A stretch of DNA of 64,000 bases, taken from assembly GCF_000383975.1 (NCBI RefSeq), contig NZ_KB913020.1, positions 150,971-214,970 on the forward strand. The letters are read 5' to 3'. This document shows, in pieces, positions 51,591 through 62,882 of this stretch. Every line of letters starts with the position of its first letter. Position 1 is the first letter of the stretch. The notes beneath the pieces are model-generated. The model searched no databases. It saw nothing but the letters and a program-made list of their open reading frames with translations, and was not told the DNA's origin. A program made the position numbers and the translations under genes. This DNA comes from Natronorubrum tibetense GA33. GTDB taxonomy: Archaea > Halobacteriota > Halobacteria > Halobacteriales > Natrialbaceae.

Positions 51591-52304
51591 ATGGGGGATT
51601 CACCTGTGAGCATCGAGAGTACGGAGTTCGAACACGAGCGGACCAGCGTCCGGTCTCAGGCCGACGGCGGAATCGTCACCCAGCTCCGTCTCGATCACTC
51701 GTCGCTGTTCCTGCGCCCGACGCTGCGTCGCGCACCCGACGTTACCGTCGAGCCCGAGTACTGGACGACGATCGGCACGGGCCGAACGCTCGTCTTCTGT
51801 AGCGTCTTCGGCGACTCGTTCGACGGATTCGAGAGCGCCCTCGAAATGGACCCGACGATCAGCGAGCCGATTCTCGCAGACCGCTACCCCGACCGACGCG
51901 TCTATCGCGTCGAACTCACCAGCCGGGCGATTCCCTTTATTGCCCAGACGGCGGAGTCCGACGGTCGGCTGCTCGAACTCTCGAGTTCGCGCGACGGCTG
52001 GCTCGTCCAACTTCAGTTCCCCAGTCGGGACAACCTCGTCGCGTTCAACGACTACTGCCGCGAGCGCGACATTTCGGTGACGGTCGACCACCTACGCGTG
52101 TCGGACGACGAGGACGACGGCGTCGTCGCACTGACGGAGAAACAGCAAGAACTGCTCGCAGTTGCCTACGACGAGGGCTACTTCGACGTCCCTCGCGGCA
52201 TCTCTCAGGACGAACTGGCCGACCGACTCGGCGTCTCGAAATCGGCGGTTTCCCAGCGGCTTCGTCGAGCGATCGGCGAACTCTGTGCGTCGAAGCTGTG
52301 CTGA
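51591..52304 (+). CDS. HTH-10 (bat-like) transcription regulator
   Basis: A 237-residue regulator. The N-terminal ligand-like half (IVTQLRLDHSSLFLRPTLRR, VTVEPEYW) and the C-terminal HTH-10 (LTEKQQELLAVAYDEGYFDV, ELADRLGVSKSAVSQRLRRA) match the haloarchaeal bat-like family. Start candidates are ATG at 51516 and 51591 and GTG at 51606; the domain begins after 51606, and a TATATAG at about 51498 is too close to 51516. Follows the giant regulator with the same C-terminal domain type. Confidence 0.88.
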   Translation: MGDSPVSIESTEFEHERTSVRSQADGGIVTQLRLDHSSLFLRPTLRRAPDVTVEPEYWTTIGTGRTLVFCSVFGDSFDGFESALEMDPTISEPILADRYPDRRVYRVELTSRAIPFIAQTAESDGRLLELSSSRDGWLVQLQFPSRDNLVAFNDYCRERDISVTVDHLRVSDDEDDGVVALTEKQQELLAVAYDEGYFDVPRGISQDELADRLGVSKSAVSQRLRRAIGELCASKLC

Positions 52305-52500
52305 CCGTCCCACAGGTCGCTTGAGCGCCTTCTGTTGAGAAACAGGTCGACTCGACGGGTCCGTTTTTTATCGGTTCAACTCGACAGTAATAGTGACTTG
52401 TGCGCGAAAAGGTCAGAATTCGTCGTCACGAGCCGCTCGAGCCGGGTAGCGAGCGACGTCGACTTCGGCTACGGACGGCGAGTCGCCCGGCGGCGGTCGG

Positions 52501-52692
52501 TTACTCGTCTTCCTCGTCCGGGTCGTCTTTCATCGCGTCGAGCTGTGAGACGAGTTCGTCGGTCGAGGCGTCGGACTCGAACGACATCTTCCCGTCGTGA
52601 TCGTTCTCGTGAACGTTGACGGCCTCTACGTCGTCATCGTCGTCGGCCGTCTGCTGCTGTTGTTCGGATTCGTCGTAGCTACCAAAACCCAT
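52501..52692 (-). CDS. DUF5786 family small acidic protein
   Basis: A 63-residue very acidic haloarchaeal protein: MGFGSYDESEQQQQTAD, ENDHDGKMSFESDASTDELV, ending in an Asp/Glu tail. The start GFGSYDESEQ and the ENDHDG core are the DUF5786 signature (from memory). Function unknown. Confidence 0.88.
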   Translation of the reverse strand: MGFGSYDESEQQQQTADDDDDVEAVNVHENDHDGKMSFESDASTDELVSQLDAMKDDPDEEDE

Positions 52693-52940
52693 ACCCTATC
52701 TTTCGCAGTGACTGCCAAAGGTGTGCCGGTTCGCTCGCAACTTCCTGGCAAATACTCTCTAATTCTGATATGAAAGAGTCGGCCCGAGCCACCGTCGTTT
52801 CCGGACCCACCCCGAGACCGTTCCTGTGTGCGGTCTGGACCGGAACCGTGGTGTGTTCGAGCCCGGAACCGGTCCGCATATCGACGAAAACCGATCAAAT
52901 TCGAAGCCAATTCGATCGATTCGTCGCTCGAGTCCGCCCC

Positions 52941-55004
52941 TTACTTTAGCCGCAGATACTGGCGGTCGTACTCGGGTTCGCCCTGGCGCGGGTGAATCGT
53001 GATGAACGATTCCGGCGGCATCTCGGCCAGCCGGGCCGGTAGGTTCTCGAGTTCGTTGTGCCAGCCGACGTCGCCACGACGCGGGGAGATGGCGATGATG
53101 AGGTCGTCGTCATCGGTTTCGTCCTCGAGCGTCGGGAGGAGCTGGCCCCAGTCGCCGAGTTCGCTGAACTCGGCCGTGGCGTCCTCTTCGACGAGTTCGA
53201 ACAGCTGCTCGAACTGGTGGGCGGAGCCCTCCACGACGATCACGTGGAGCTCTGCGCCCAGGCTCGCGGCGATCCGTTTGACGATGTGGACGGCCTCGTA
53301 GAACCCTTCGTGGTGGTCGGCACCGATCGGGACGACGACGAAGATCCGTTTGGTGGTGTTGATTGGGTGGCCCAATCGCGAGATCAGGACGGGGAGCGTC
53401 GTCCGTTTGAGCACTTGATCGATGATGCTTCCGAAGATCCGGTGGCGGAACGTTGAGGCGGCGTCCCAGCCCATGATGATCTGGTTCGCTTCGACCTCGA
53501 CCGACCCCTGTACGATTCCGGAGGCGACGTTGTGGTTGACCCGCGTCTCGGTTTCGATCGGGACCTCGGCGGCACTCCCCGCGGCGGCGAGTCCCTCGAG
53601 TTCGTCGTTGACCCTCGCGACTTCGGTTTCGGTCGTCTGATCGTCGCTGGGCTGGACGACCGTCATCACGTGCACCGGGCTGGAGCCGCGCTCGCCTTTG
53701 ATCACGAACGCGAGCTCGAGCAGCCGTTGCTGGAGTTCGGCGTTGCGAGACAGCGGAAGCAGGATGTTGGGATCCTTCGCGCTGTCGTCGCCTTCGCCGA
53801 CCTCGCGCTCGAGGGCGAGGCTCGTCGCGGCCCGTTCGGTCAGCCACGGACTGATCAGAGCCGTGATGAGCAACATCAGGACGACGGCGTTGAGCACTTC
53901 GGAGCCGAACAGCCCGGCTTCGAACCCGATGAGCGTGATCGCCAGCGCGGCGGCCGCCTGTCCGACTGAGAGTCCGAAAATGGCGTTTCGTTCGTTGGCC
54001 GTGTACCCCTGAATCGTGGCGACGAGCCAGGCTGCACCCCCCTTCGTCGCCACCATGACGACGACGATGAGCGCGGTGATCTGCAGCGTCTCCGGACCGT
54101 CGAGAATGACGCTCGGATCGACGAGCATGCCGACGTGCAACAGGAAAAAGGGGATGAAGAAGGCGTTTCCGACGAACTCGACGCGGTTCATCAGCGTGCC
54201 ACCCTCCGGAATGAGCTGATTGAGCGCGATTCCAGCGACGAACGCGCCGAGGATGGGGGCGAGTTCGAGGATCTCGGCGAGACTGGCCGCGGCGAAAATC
54301 GCGACCATGACGAACAGGAACTCGAAGTAGCTCTCCTCGCTGAAACTCTGGAAGAACCACCGCGAGATCGGCGGGATGACGAACCAGGCGGCCCCGAAGA
54401 GAACGACGAGCGCGAGGAAGACCTGCGCGAACAGCCAGACGGTGAGTTCGCCCTCGACGGCCCCGGAGACGATCGCGAGCACGACCAGTGCGAGCGTGTC
54501 GGTGAAGAGAATACCGCCGAAGACGGCTGTGACGGCCCGATTCTTCGTCACGCCGAGGCGGTTGACGACCGGGTAGGCGAGCAAAGTGTGCGAGGCGAAC
54601 ACCGACGAGAGCAACAGTGCGGCCCACAGGTTATCTGGGAAGAGAAGGGTGTAGGTCGCGACGGTACCGACGATAAACGGGATGAAAAAGCTCGCCAGTC
54701 CGAACAGGGCGGCGTTCTCCGGAGCCTCCTTGAACCCCTGTATGTCGACCTCTAGACCGACGGTGAATAGCAGATAGATCAGTCCAACCTCTCCGAGCAA
54801 CACGATCGCGTCTGAATGTTCGACGAGTTCGAGCGCGCCCGGCCCGATGGCCGCACCGAAGATGACGATGCCGACGATTCCCGGCTGGCCAAGCCGTTTG
54901 ACCAGCAGCGGGCCGACGAGAAAGATCGCCATCGCGATCGTAAAGACCAGCACCGGCTGATCGAGCGGGAGACCGAGCGCGTCGACGACGAGTGGCGTGT
55001 TCAT
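52941..55004 (-). CDS. CPA2-type cation:proton antiporter with Usp-like C-terminal domains
   Basis: A 687-residue protein. Residues 1 to 395 have about 12 to 13 transmembrane helices of the KefB/NapA type (VGPLLVKRLGQPGIVGIVIF, LGEVGLIYLLFTVGLEVD, LELAPILGAFVAGIALNQL). Residues 415 to 560 and 560 to 687 are two Usp-like cytoplasmic domains (HVMTVVQPSDDQ, IIMGWDAAS; RIFVVVPIGADHHEGF). Such fusions probably gate Na+ or K+/H+ exchange by nucleotide binding; direction and ion are not readable. Its own promoter is upstream of 55004. Confidence 0.92.
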   Translation of the reverse strand: MNTPLVVDALGLPLDQPVLVFTIAMAIFLVGPLLVKRLGQPGIVGIVIFGAAIGPGALELVEHSDAIVLLGEVGLIYLLFTVGLEVDIQGFKEAPENAALFGLASFFIPFIVGTVATYTLLFPDNLWAALLLSSVFASHTLLAYPVVNRLGVTKNRAVTAVFGGILFTDTLALVVLAIVSGAVEGELTVWLFAQVFLALVVLFGAAWFVIPPISRWFFQSFSEESYFEFLFVMVAIFAAASLAEILELAPILGAFVAGIALNQLIPEGGTLMNRVEFVGNAFFIPFFLLHVGMLVDPSVILDGPETLQITALIVVVMVATKGGAAWLVATIQGYTANERNAIFGLSVGQAAAALAITLIGFEAGLFGSEVLNAVVLMLLITALISPWLTERAATSLALEREVGEGDDSAKDPNILLPLSRNAELQQRLLELAFVIKGERGSSPVHVMTVVQPSDDQTTETEVARVNDELEGLAAAGSAAEVPIETETRVNHNVASGIVQGSVEVEANQIIMGWDAASTFRHRIFGSIIDQVLKRTTLPVLISRLGHPINTTKRIFVVVPIGADHHEGFYEAVHIVKRIAASLGAELHVIVVEGSAHQFEQLFELVEEDATAEFSELGDWGQLLPTLEDETDDDDLIIAISPRRGDVGWHNELENLPARLAEMPPESFITIHPRQGEPEYDRQYLRLK

Positions 55005-55849
55005 CGGTGGTTCGAACGCTCGTATTCACGGATTTGGCCCCGTCTGCATCGAGGTGTCGCCGGCGGCGCGTCGGGCGACGGTTCCGGCAAACGATGCCAC
55101 TTTCGTGTGGTTTCGGGTCGGAGCAGCGTAATCGTTGCGAGAAAATGGCCGGATAGGTAATAAAATGTCCTATTTGGAACGACGGATGCGGATAAGCGTT
55201 CAATTTGTTCCCGGACCGAGGACGCGGAGCTGCCTACGTAAGTGGTTTCTACGGCATTTCCTGCCATCAATTCACGTTTGTTCGTTTCGATGTGGTTCGT
55301 CGTCTACTCGTTCCCTTGCTAACAAGTATCGTGACTAAAACTGGCACGGTTTCGTTCTCCGTACTGTGTCGTTTGGCCGTTGATACTGTTACGTCGGCCT
55401 TCCACACTCGAACGCTGTGACGCTGTTCGCTTGACATACTGGTTTTTGCAAGGCCCATCGGACGAACTATCTTCGTACCGCCACCGCAAACTGGACGAAT
55501 ATTCCAAAACCCCTTCCGAACACGTTACTGTATCGAAAATTGATATTTAAGGGTGGATATTCGTCACTGGCTGTTACCCCCTAGCTACCGGGACCAGTAG
55601 TCCGTCTATAGTAATGGGTGCTGGTGGGCAGGTCTGTATCATGTCCGTGCACCGTCCCCTCTCTCGAACAGCCCCCATGGACGACCGACTCCCGATGACA
55701 CGATCACGGCTGTCACGGGCGAACGTTCGCCCGCGTTCGGCCGATGCTACCGCGTGCAGACCGAGCCGTCGTCCCGCTTACTGTGCAAACCGCAACGTCG
55801 TCCGAGGGAGCGTCTCTCCCCGGGCAGCCGTTCGGATGGTGAGTTTCTA
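55005..55849. other. 0.85 kb intergenic region upstream of glmS
   Basis: No convincing gene. TATA-like ATATTTAAGG at about 55543 to 55552 and TCTATAGTAA at about 55606 could drive glmS with a long leader of 200 to 300 bases. The region could hold a regulatory leader, but no structured RNA family was recognised. Confidence 0.4.
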
Positions 55850-57664
<1,815 letters not shown>

Positions 57665-58130
57665 CCGCTCGAGAATCGATTCTGATGGCGCTGTGCGGTC
57701 GCTGTTTGTATCCGGCGTTTGCGAACGAATGAGTTCAGCTTCGACCCCTCGGTTCTGTTCGGCTCCCCATTAGCGGCTCGCGTCAATATCGAGTAGGAGC
57801 GGTCGCGTCGCCGCGCTCGACCGCCCCGATCGCATCGCTCGACGCACGGTGTGCAGTGATGTCGACGGAGACGAGTACGAGTCGTCGACGCCGTCGGAAC
57901 CGAAACCACCCCCATAGTCTCGGGTCCACACGGCCTCTTCGGGCACCGACCCGTGACCCGCACTCGGTCGAGTCGGAACCGCCCTGGAGGGTGCCTCGAT
58001 CGTATCGCCGTCGGTCGCCCCCTCCACATGTGATACCAATTCGCAATTGAATAAAGCCCACACTTGCGATGGACGGTTCACTCGAGCGCCGTGCTCTCCG
58101 TATAGAGCGTCGAAAACAGCCGGTCCCGCG
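57665..58130. other. Gene-free stretch between glmS and the pseudogene
   Basis: No frame looks coding and no repeat or RNA gene was seen. The region is GC-rich. Confidence 0.4.
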
Positions 58131-58427
58131 CTATCGATCCTGTTCGACGGTTTCGCCGGGTTGCGTCTTCGCGCCGGTCGTCAGTTTCAGTCCCGGCGTC
58201 AGGTTGGTGCCGATTTCCGTCTCCGCGCCGTCGCCAGCCACGACACCGAATCGCTGTCGGCCCGTGGAGACCCTCTCGCCTTTGACGGTTACCTCGATGT
58301 CGGCACCGTCGCGACGGCGGTTCGAGACGCCCTTCCCCGCGCCGACGGGCAGCATGGATTTCGGCAGTGCCGCGAAGAGCAGCCTGATCCGCGTTCCTTC
58401 GCCCGCCGTGGGCACAACGGCTTGCAT
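58131..58427 (-). pseudogene. Internally deleted glmU-like sugar-1-phosphate nucleotidyltransferase
   Basis: A continuous 98-residue frame joins the start of a bifunctional sugar nucleotidyltransferase (MQAVVPTAGEGTRIRLLFAA, LPKSMLPVGAGKG, the nucleotide-binding loop) directly to the last part of its left-handed beta-helix acyltransferase domain (DIEVTVKGERVSTGRQRFGV, VVAGDGAETEIGTNLTPG, TTGAKTQPGETVEQDR). A normal protein has about 390 to 400 residues, so some 300 central codons are gone without a stop or frame change. Substitutions at usually fixed positions (GTRIRPL to GTRIRLL) show further drift. An intact copy must lie elsewhere. It lies head-on to glmS, the gene for the previous step of the pathway. 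Confidence 0.75.
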
Positions 58428-58820
58428 GTCGTCTTCCTCCCCTAATTTCGCGGATAATTATACGGTTGCTACCGTTGCCGTTCGATTTTCGGGGGAATCG
58501 CAGGTGATTGCCGGTCGAAAAAGGCCGTCGTTTCGTCGGTCCGACCAGACTACTTGTCCGGGCGCCCCCGCCGGACCGACCGCCTCACTGGGGCCGTCTA
58601 ATCGGCCGTGGGGCTACACCCCGGCCAGCGGCGGTCGCCACCCGGTAAAACGGACCATTACTGTACAGAAATATTGAATTTCTGCCGAGCGAGGGTGTGA
58701 AACTGCTGTTCTCTGGACTGTCTTCTTGCGATAAACAATTCGGCTGAATTCACCGTGACCCTCCTTGACGCGGTATTATGCTGTCTATAGTAAATACCGT
58801 TCTGTGGCTACGAGTTGTTG
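58428..58820. other. Intergenic stretch upstream of the DUF7563-like gene
   Basis: No coding frame stands out. The last 50 bases carry a TATA-like element inside an inverted repeat (see 58771-58799). Confidence 0.4.
58771..58799 (+). promoter_or_regulatory. Inverted repeat flanking a TATA-like element
   Basis: CGGTATT at 58771-58777 and AATACCG at 58793-58799 form a perfect 7-base inverted repeat with a 15-base spacer holding CTATAG, about 35 bases before the ATG at 58821. It could be an operator that controls this promoter. Confidence 0.4.
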
Positions 58821-59030
58821 ATGTCGACGGAACCAACCGACACGAAGTGGACGCCGATGACGTCCGGCCAGCAAACGACTGCCCCCCGTTGTGTCAACTG
58901 TGGAAACCAGGTCACCCGGCAGTTCGCTCGCGTCTTCGGGGACAATCGCGACGTCGTCCACGCCTGTCCCGACTGTGCAACGTACCGTGAGATGAAAACG
59001 TCCGACTTCATTCCGAAGGAACAGCGATAA
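58821..59030 (+). CDS. Small zinc-ribbon protein (DUF7563-like)
   Basis: A 69-residue protein with CVNC, VTRQFARVFGDN, then CPDC: a zinc ribbon of four Cys around the conserved FARVFGDN. This is a haloarchaeal small zinc-finger family (DUF7563, from memory). The ATG at 58821 is preferred over TTG codons just before it. Function unknown. Confidence 0.85.
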   Translation: MSTEPTDTKWTPMTSGQQTTAPRCVNCGNQVTRQFARVFGDNRDVVHACPDCATYREMKTSDFIPKEQR

Positions 59031-59645
59031 CGGTCTCTTGTTGACGTCTCGTTCGTCCGCGTGTCGTCGTCGATCGGTACGGGTCACTTGCTTCGCTCGC
59101 GGTGACCGACTGCCGCCGTCACTCGAGCGGCCAGCAGCCGTACGATAGCGCCACGTCCGGCTCTCCGTCCGACTACCTACCACCGAAATCTCGTCGGGTT
59201 TCCGCCGACGGATTCGCTCGTTTCGGCTCCTCGTACAGTCGCGTTTTTGCGTCCTATGCTGCTCCTATACTGGTTGTTTGACGTGGAATCGAAGTGGATC
59301 CCGGTCCGGCAACCGACCGTTTTCGCTGGCCGTAGTCGTCAGAACCCCGCGTTCGCTTCACGCCCGATCGCACGCGACGGGTGACGGCCGTCGAACGGTA
59401 CGCCGCGGATCGCACACTGTTTACGACCCCGTTAGTCTCTCCCTATATTTCTGAACTGTCGTTATCGTATATACGACCCACTCGCGTTGGATGCTCACGA
59501 GAATGCACTCAGCGTCATCTTCTCACAGCCGACGGTCCGCTCCGATCGGTACAGCGCCTTCCGGACGAACACGAATCGAGTCGTCCACCGATGTGAAGGG
59601 TATCGCCACGCGACGAACCGCCCATACCGACACGCGGGGACAACG
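59031..59645. other. 0.6 kb intergenic region
   Basis: No gene recognised. TATA-like words (CTATATTTC near 59452 and GTATATACG near 59468) lie about 170 to 195 bases before the HTH gene at 59646, so a leader of about 150 bases is possible. Confidence 0.4.
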
Positions 59646-59927
59646 ATGAGCGCGACCGAACCCGACGCCGAGGTCGATGCGGACGATGTCGACGCGGCTG
59701 ACGGGGATGCCAGCGGTTCGCTGACAGAACTCCCGCCGAGTTCGAAACTCGTCTACAAGGTACTCGAGTACGAGGGGTCGATGACCCAGGAAGAGATTGC
59801 CGGCGAGTCGAGGCTCTGTTCGCGCACCGTCCGGTATGCGCTCGGAAAACTCGAGGACGCAGAACTGGTCACCAGTCGCGTATACCTCGAGGACGCTCGG
59901 CAGTCGAAGTATCGGATCACCGACTGA
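59646..59927 (+). CDS. MarR-like winged-helix regulator
   Basis: A 93-residue protein. An acidic N-terminus of about 25 residues precedes a winged helix (PPSSKLVYKVLEYEGSMTQE, EIAGESRLCSRTVRYALGKL, DAELVTSRVYLEDARQSKYR). Small haloarchaeal MarR-type regulator; target unknown. The ATG at 59646 is the last Met before the acidic start and gives the usual size. Confidence 0.85.
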   Translation: MSATEPDAEVDADDVDAADGDASGSLTELPPSSKLVYKVLEYEGSMTQEEIAGESRLCSRTVRYALGKLEDAELVTSRVYLEDARQSKYRITD

Positions 59928-60017
59928 TCGATTTCGAATCGCCGACTCATTCGCTTATCGGATCTCCGACCGGCGACAGATTCGGCCGCGTGGCAAACGT
60001 GACTCGGTCGAGGGCCG

Positions 60018-61028
60018 CTATCGGTGTTTCTGGTAGCGATCGACCAGGAGGTCGAGTCCGAACGCGCCCGACGTGATCTGGTAGTGCGTTTCGAGACGCG
60101 GATTGAACTTCGCCTTGTAGCGGTTGATGCTCGGCACGCCGGCGCCGACGAGATCGTACGTCTCGGCGCCGTCTCGGAGGCCGTCGCGCATGACGTGCCA
60201 GTCGAGGAGATCGTTGATCGGCAGATCGATTCCGGTATCCGGTTTGACACCGCCCTGCCACCGATATCTGGTCCGCTCGGAGTCGACGACGAGGATGCCG
60301 CCGAGGAACTCGTCGTCGACGCGACAAACGTAGGGCCGGATCGAGCCGTCCGGGAGCTGCTCGTGGATCGCGCGGGCGAACTCGGCGTTCAGGTGGAACG
60401 ATTTCCCCTGACTCTCGTAGCGATTCGCGACTTGTTCGACGATGCGCTCGACGTCGTCGTTGGTCCCCTCCTCGATCACGTAGGCGTCTTCGTCGGCGTT
60501 TCGGACGTTACTCCGTGCGTCGCTGCTGAACCGCTTCAACAGATCCTCTTCGGTGCCTTCGAGGTCGACGACGTACGTATACCCCGGCTCGACATCGTAG
60601 CCGTTCCAGATGAACGGGCGCACGTCGTCGAACTCGGCGGCGACGAACTTGGTGTACAGCGGCGAAATCTCTCGATCGACCCACGTAATACAGCCCTCGA
60701 GGAAGCGTTTCGTCCGGCGGTCGGCCTTTCGTTGTTTGAGTTTGTCGACGTTCAACAGCGACGGCCCGAGATAACACGACCACGACTGCGGGGCCGGCGA
60801 GAACGCGGCGGTAATCGGCCCCTTCCTGTACTCGAAGACCGGAAAGAGACCGACGGCTTCCTGTCCCTTGAAACCGGCCAGTAAGTGCGCCGTCGAACCG
60901 GTGTCTTCCGCCTGTAACTGCAGCGCCTCGGCGCGGAAAAACGGATTCGTTCCGTCCGATCGCTCGACGTAGCGATTCCATTCGTCGGCGTCCGCCTCGG
61001 CGTCAAGCGTGGTGATCTCGATAGTCAT
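60018..61028 (-). CDS. FemX/GNAT-fold aminoacyl- or acyltransferase
   Basis: A 336-residue protein with the double-GNAT fold of FemABX and related transferases: DEWNRYVERSDGTNPFFRAE, YLGPSLLN, then DLLKRFSSDARSNVRNADED, FLGGILVVDSERTRYRWQGG and DLVGAGVPSINRYKAKFNPR (the conserved KxxFN end). Archaea lack peptidoglycan, so it probably adds an amino acid or acyl group to a surface sugar. It starts 2 bases after the stop of the phosphodiesterase gene at 61031, so the two are one operon. Confidence 0.85.
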   Translation of the reverse strand: MTIEITTLDAEADADEWNRYVERSDGTNPFFRAEALQLQAEDTGSTAHLLAGFKGQEAVGLFPVFEYRKGPITAAFSPAPQSWSCYLGPSLLNVDKLKQRKADRRTKRFLEGCITWVDREISPLYTKFVAAEFDDVRPFIWNGYDVEPGYTYVVDLEGTEEDLLKRFSSDARSNVRNADEDAYVIEEGTNDDVERIVEQVANRYESQGKSFHLNAEFARAIHEQLPDGSIRPYVCRVDDEFLGGILVVDSERTRYRWQGGVKPDTGIDLPINDLLDWHVMRDGLRDGAETYDLVGAGVPSINRYKAKFNPRLETHYQITSGAFGLDLLVDRYQKHR

Positions 61029-61030
61029 CG

Positions 61031-62656
61031 TTAGAGGTACCCCAGATCGGAGAGTCGATCCTCGACGGCCGTGTCGTCGGTCGCGCTGATCGGGTCGGCC
61101 TCGTAAGCAGGGTAGTCCGCTTCTGTGCTTCCGTCGACGAGGGGGAGAGTCGTTCCGTCCATGGCGGTGTCGACCGGCACGTCGAACAGCGTACAGATCG
61201 TCGGTGCGACGTCGAGGATCGTCGCTCCCTCGACTCCGGCTCCGTCGTCGAACTCGTCTCCTGTGGCCGCCACGATCCCGGTCTGCTTGTGATTCCACGG
61301 CTCCATCGGCTCGCCGAACTGGTCGGTGCCGACGTCGGCGACGATCGCGTTGTCGAACCCGGCGGGGACGGTTACGATGTCCGGTGCCTGCTCGAGGTGT
61401 GGCCCGTCGAAGTACGCTTCTCGGGGTGCGACGACATCGAACATCGGCTCGCCGTCGGGCGTATCGACGGCGGACAGCTGTTCGATCAGTTCGTCCCGAA
61501 CGGTCTCGTACTCGTCCTCGGGAACCTGCCCGTTCGGCTCCCGTCCCTCGAGGTTGATCCGGACGCCGAGTTCGCTCTTCGACCGGACGTAAGCTTTCGA
61601 TTCGGGGAAGTCGACCTGTTCGCTTGCCGCACGGATCATCTCGTTCGGAACCCGTTTCCCGATCGGTTCCTTCAACCCGACCGTATCCAGCGCGCTCGCG
61701 ACCCGTTGTGTCGTAATGCCGACTTTCGCGGCGACGTTCATGGCTCGCTCGAGGACGCTTTCGTCGCGCTCACCTGCGCCGTCACCCTCGAGCAGGTCGT
61801 TTTCCCACGCCGCCGACCAGTCGGGCATCCCTTCGCCGCCGCTTTGTACCTCGAGATAGCCTCGCTCTCGGAGGAACTCGTTGACCCGGAACTCGTGGCC
61901 CGTCACTTTCCCCATCCCGTGGTCGCTGACGAGCAGGACGTTGTCCGGATCGACCGCCTCGAGCGTCTCGGCGAGCTGTCGGTCGACTGCGCGGTAGACG
62001 GCTTCGATCGCTTCCTTGTCGCCCGGTCGTTCGTGGAAGACGGTGTCCGTCTGCTGGAACTGGAGGAAGCCGAACTCGGGATTGACCCGCCGGCAGAGGT
62101 ATCGAAACGCCTCTCCACGGCACTCGATCGTCCGCTCGTATCCCTCGATGGATCGCTCGGGCGCGTCCGTACTCTGCGGGTAAACGTGATAGTCGCCACA
62201 GGCCAGTTTTACGTCCTCCAGAACCCCCTCGGGGTGACAGGGCGGGTCCTCAGGTGCGGTCATCCCGGGAATCAGTGCCCCGTCGAACGCTCGCGGGGGA
62301 TGCGTGACAGGGACGTTGACGACGACGCTCGAGATCCCGTGATCGCTCAGCAACTCCCACAGCGGCCGTTCCCGAACGTACGTCGAGTTGACGACGTTCC
62401 AGTCGTAGCCGTCGAACGACAGAAAGTCGTAGACGCCGTGTTTCCCGGGATTCTTCCCCGTGTACATCGACGGCCAGGCGCTGGCTGTCCACGGCGGGAT
62501 TTGTGACTCGAGTGGTCCGCTGGAGCCGTTCTCGATTAGCCGTTCGAGCGTCGGGACTTCGCCCGTTTCGAACAGCGGTTCGAGAACGGAGCGACACCCA
62601 GCATCGAGACCAACCACCAGCAACCGAACGTCGGTTTCGTCGGTCGAACCTTCCAT
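61031..62656 (-). CDS. Alkaline-phosphatase-superfamily phosphodiesterase
   Basis: A 541-residue protein of the same family as the one at 35043. Metal and nucleophile sites are VVGLDAGCR, TASAWPSMYTGKNPGKHGVY (Ser or Thr nucleophile region, about residues 57 to 76) and VSDHGMGK (about 246). No signal peptide. The ATG at 62656 is used instead of a TTG two codons before. It is the first gene of an operon with the FemX-like transferase at 60018, so it may process the glycan intermediate on which that enzyme acts. Confidence 0.9.
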   Translation of the reverse strand: MEGSTDETDVRLLVVGLDAGCRSVLEPLFETGEVPTLERLIENGSSGPLESQIPPWTASAWPSMYTGKNPGKHGVYDFLSFDGYDWNVVNSTYVRERPLWELLSDHGISSVVVNVPVTHPPRAFDGALIPGMTAPEDPPCHPEGVLEDVKLACGDYHVYPQSTDAPERSIEGYERTIECRGEAFRYLCRRVNPEFGFLQFQQTDTVFHERPGDKEAIEAVYRAVDRQLAETLEAVDPDNVLLVSDHGMGKVTGHEFRVNEFLRERGYLEVQSGGEGMPDWSAAWENDLLEGDGAGERDESVLERAMNVAAKVGITTQRVASALDTVGLKEPIGKRVPNEMIRAASEQVDFPESKAYVRSKSELGVRINLEGREPNGQVPEDEYETVRDELIEQLSAVDTPDGEPMFDVVAPREAYFDGPHLEQAPDIVTVPAGFDNAIVADVGTDQFGEPMEPWNHKQTGIVAATGDEFDDGAGVEGATILDVAPTICTLFDVPVDTAMDGTTLPLVDGSTEADYPAYEADPISATDDTAVEDRLSDLGYL

Positions 62657-62703
62657 GCCCAACTATGACACCTACCCCGTTTTTGTTATTTGACTGTTGG
62701 ATT

Positions 62704-62781
62704 CCTGTAAGCTCGGACTGTCCTTCGGACAATGAGTCATAGTCTCCAATGTCGATCCCCTGTAAGCGGTGCCTGCGGCAC
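62704..62781. repeat. Pair of CTGTAAGC elements with short hairpins
   Basis: CCTGTAAGC is followed by a hairpin TGTCC-TTC-GGACA (62719-62731) and, 54 bases later, by a hairpin GTGCC-TGC-GGCAC (62769-62781). Stems differ while the lead word is kept. They lie between divergent genes at 62656 (minus) and 62883 (plus). Function unknown. Confidence 0.4.
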
Positions 62782-62882
62782 TATCACCCGACAGTACTAT
62801 CCCAATCACTAAAACGACGTTCGACTAAGTTCTACTCGTCTGGCCGTGTTGGTCCTCACGCGTCCGTCGAAACCACACTCGT

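Noticed and set aside
55615..55849. Frames upstream of glmS that could add an N-terminal extension
   Set aside because: GlmS needs Met-Cys at the N-terminus for its glutaminase activity, so the start at 55850 is fixed; the upstream residues are Arg/Ser-rich.
60018..61298. A longer version of the FemX-like protein starting at 61298
   Set aside because: The extra 90 residues overlap the end of the phosphodiesterase gene on the same strand; the ATG at 61028 leaves a 2-base gap and starts at the fold.
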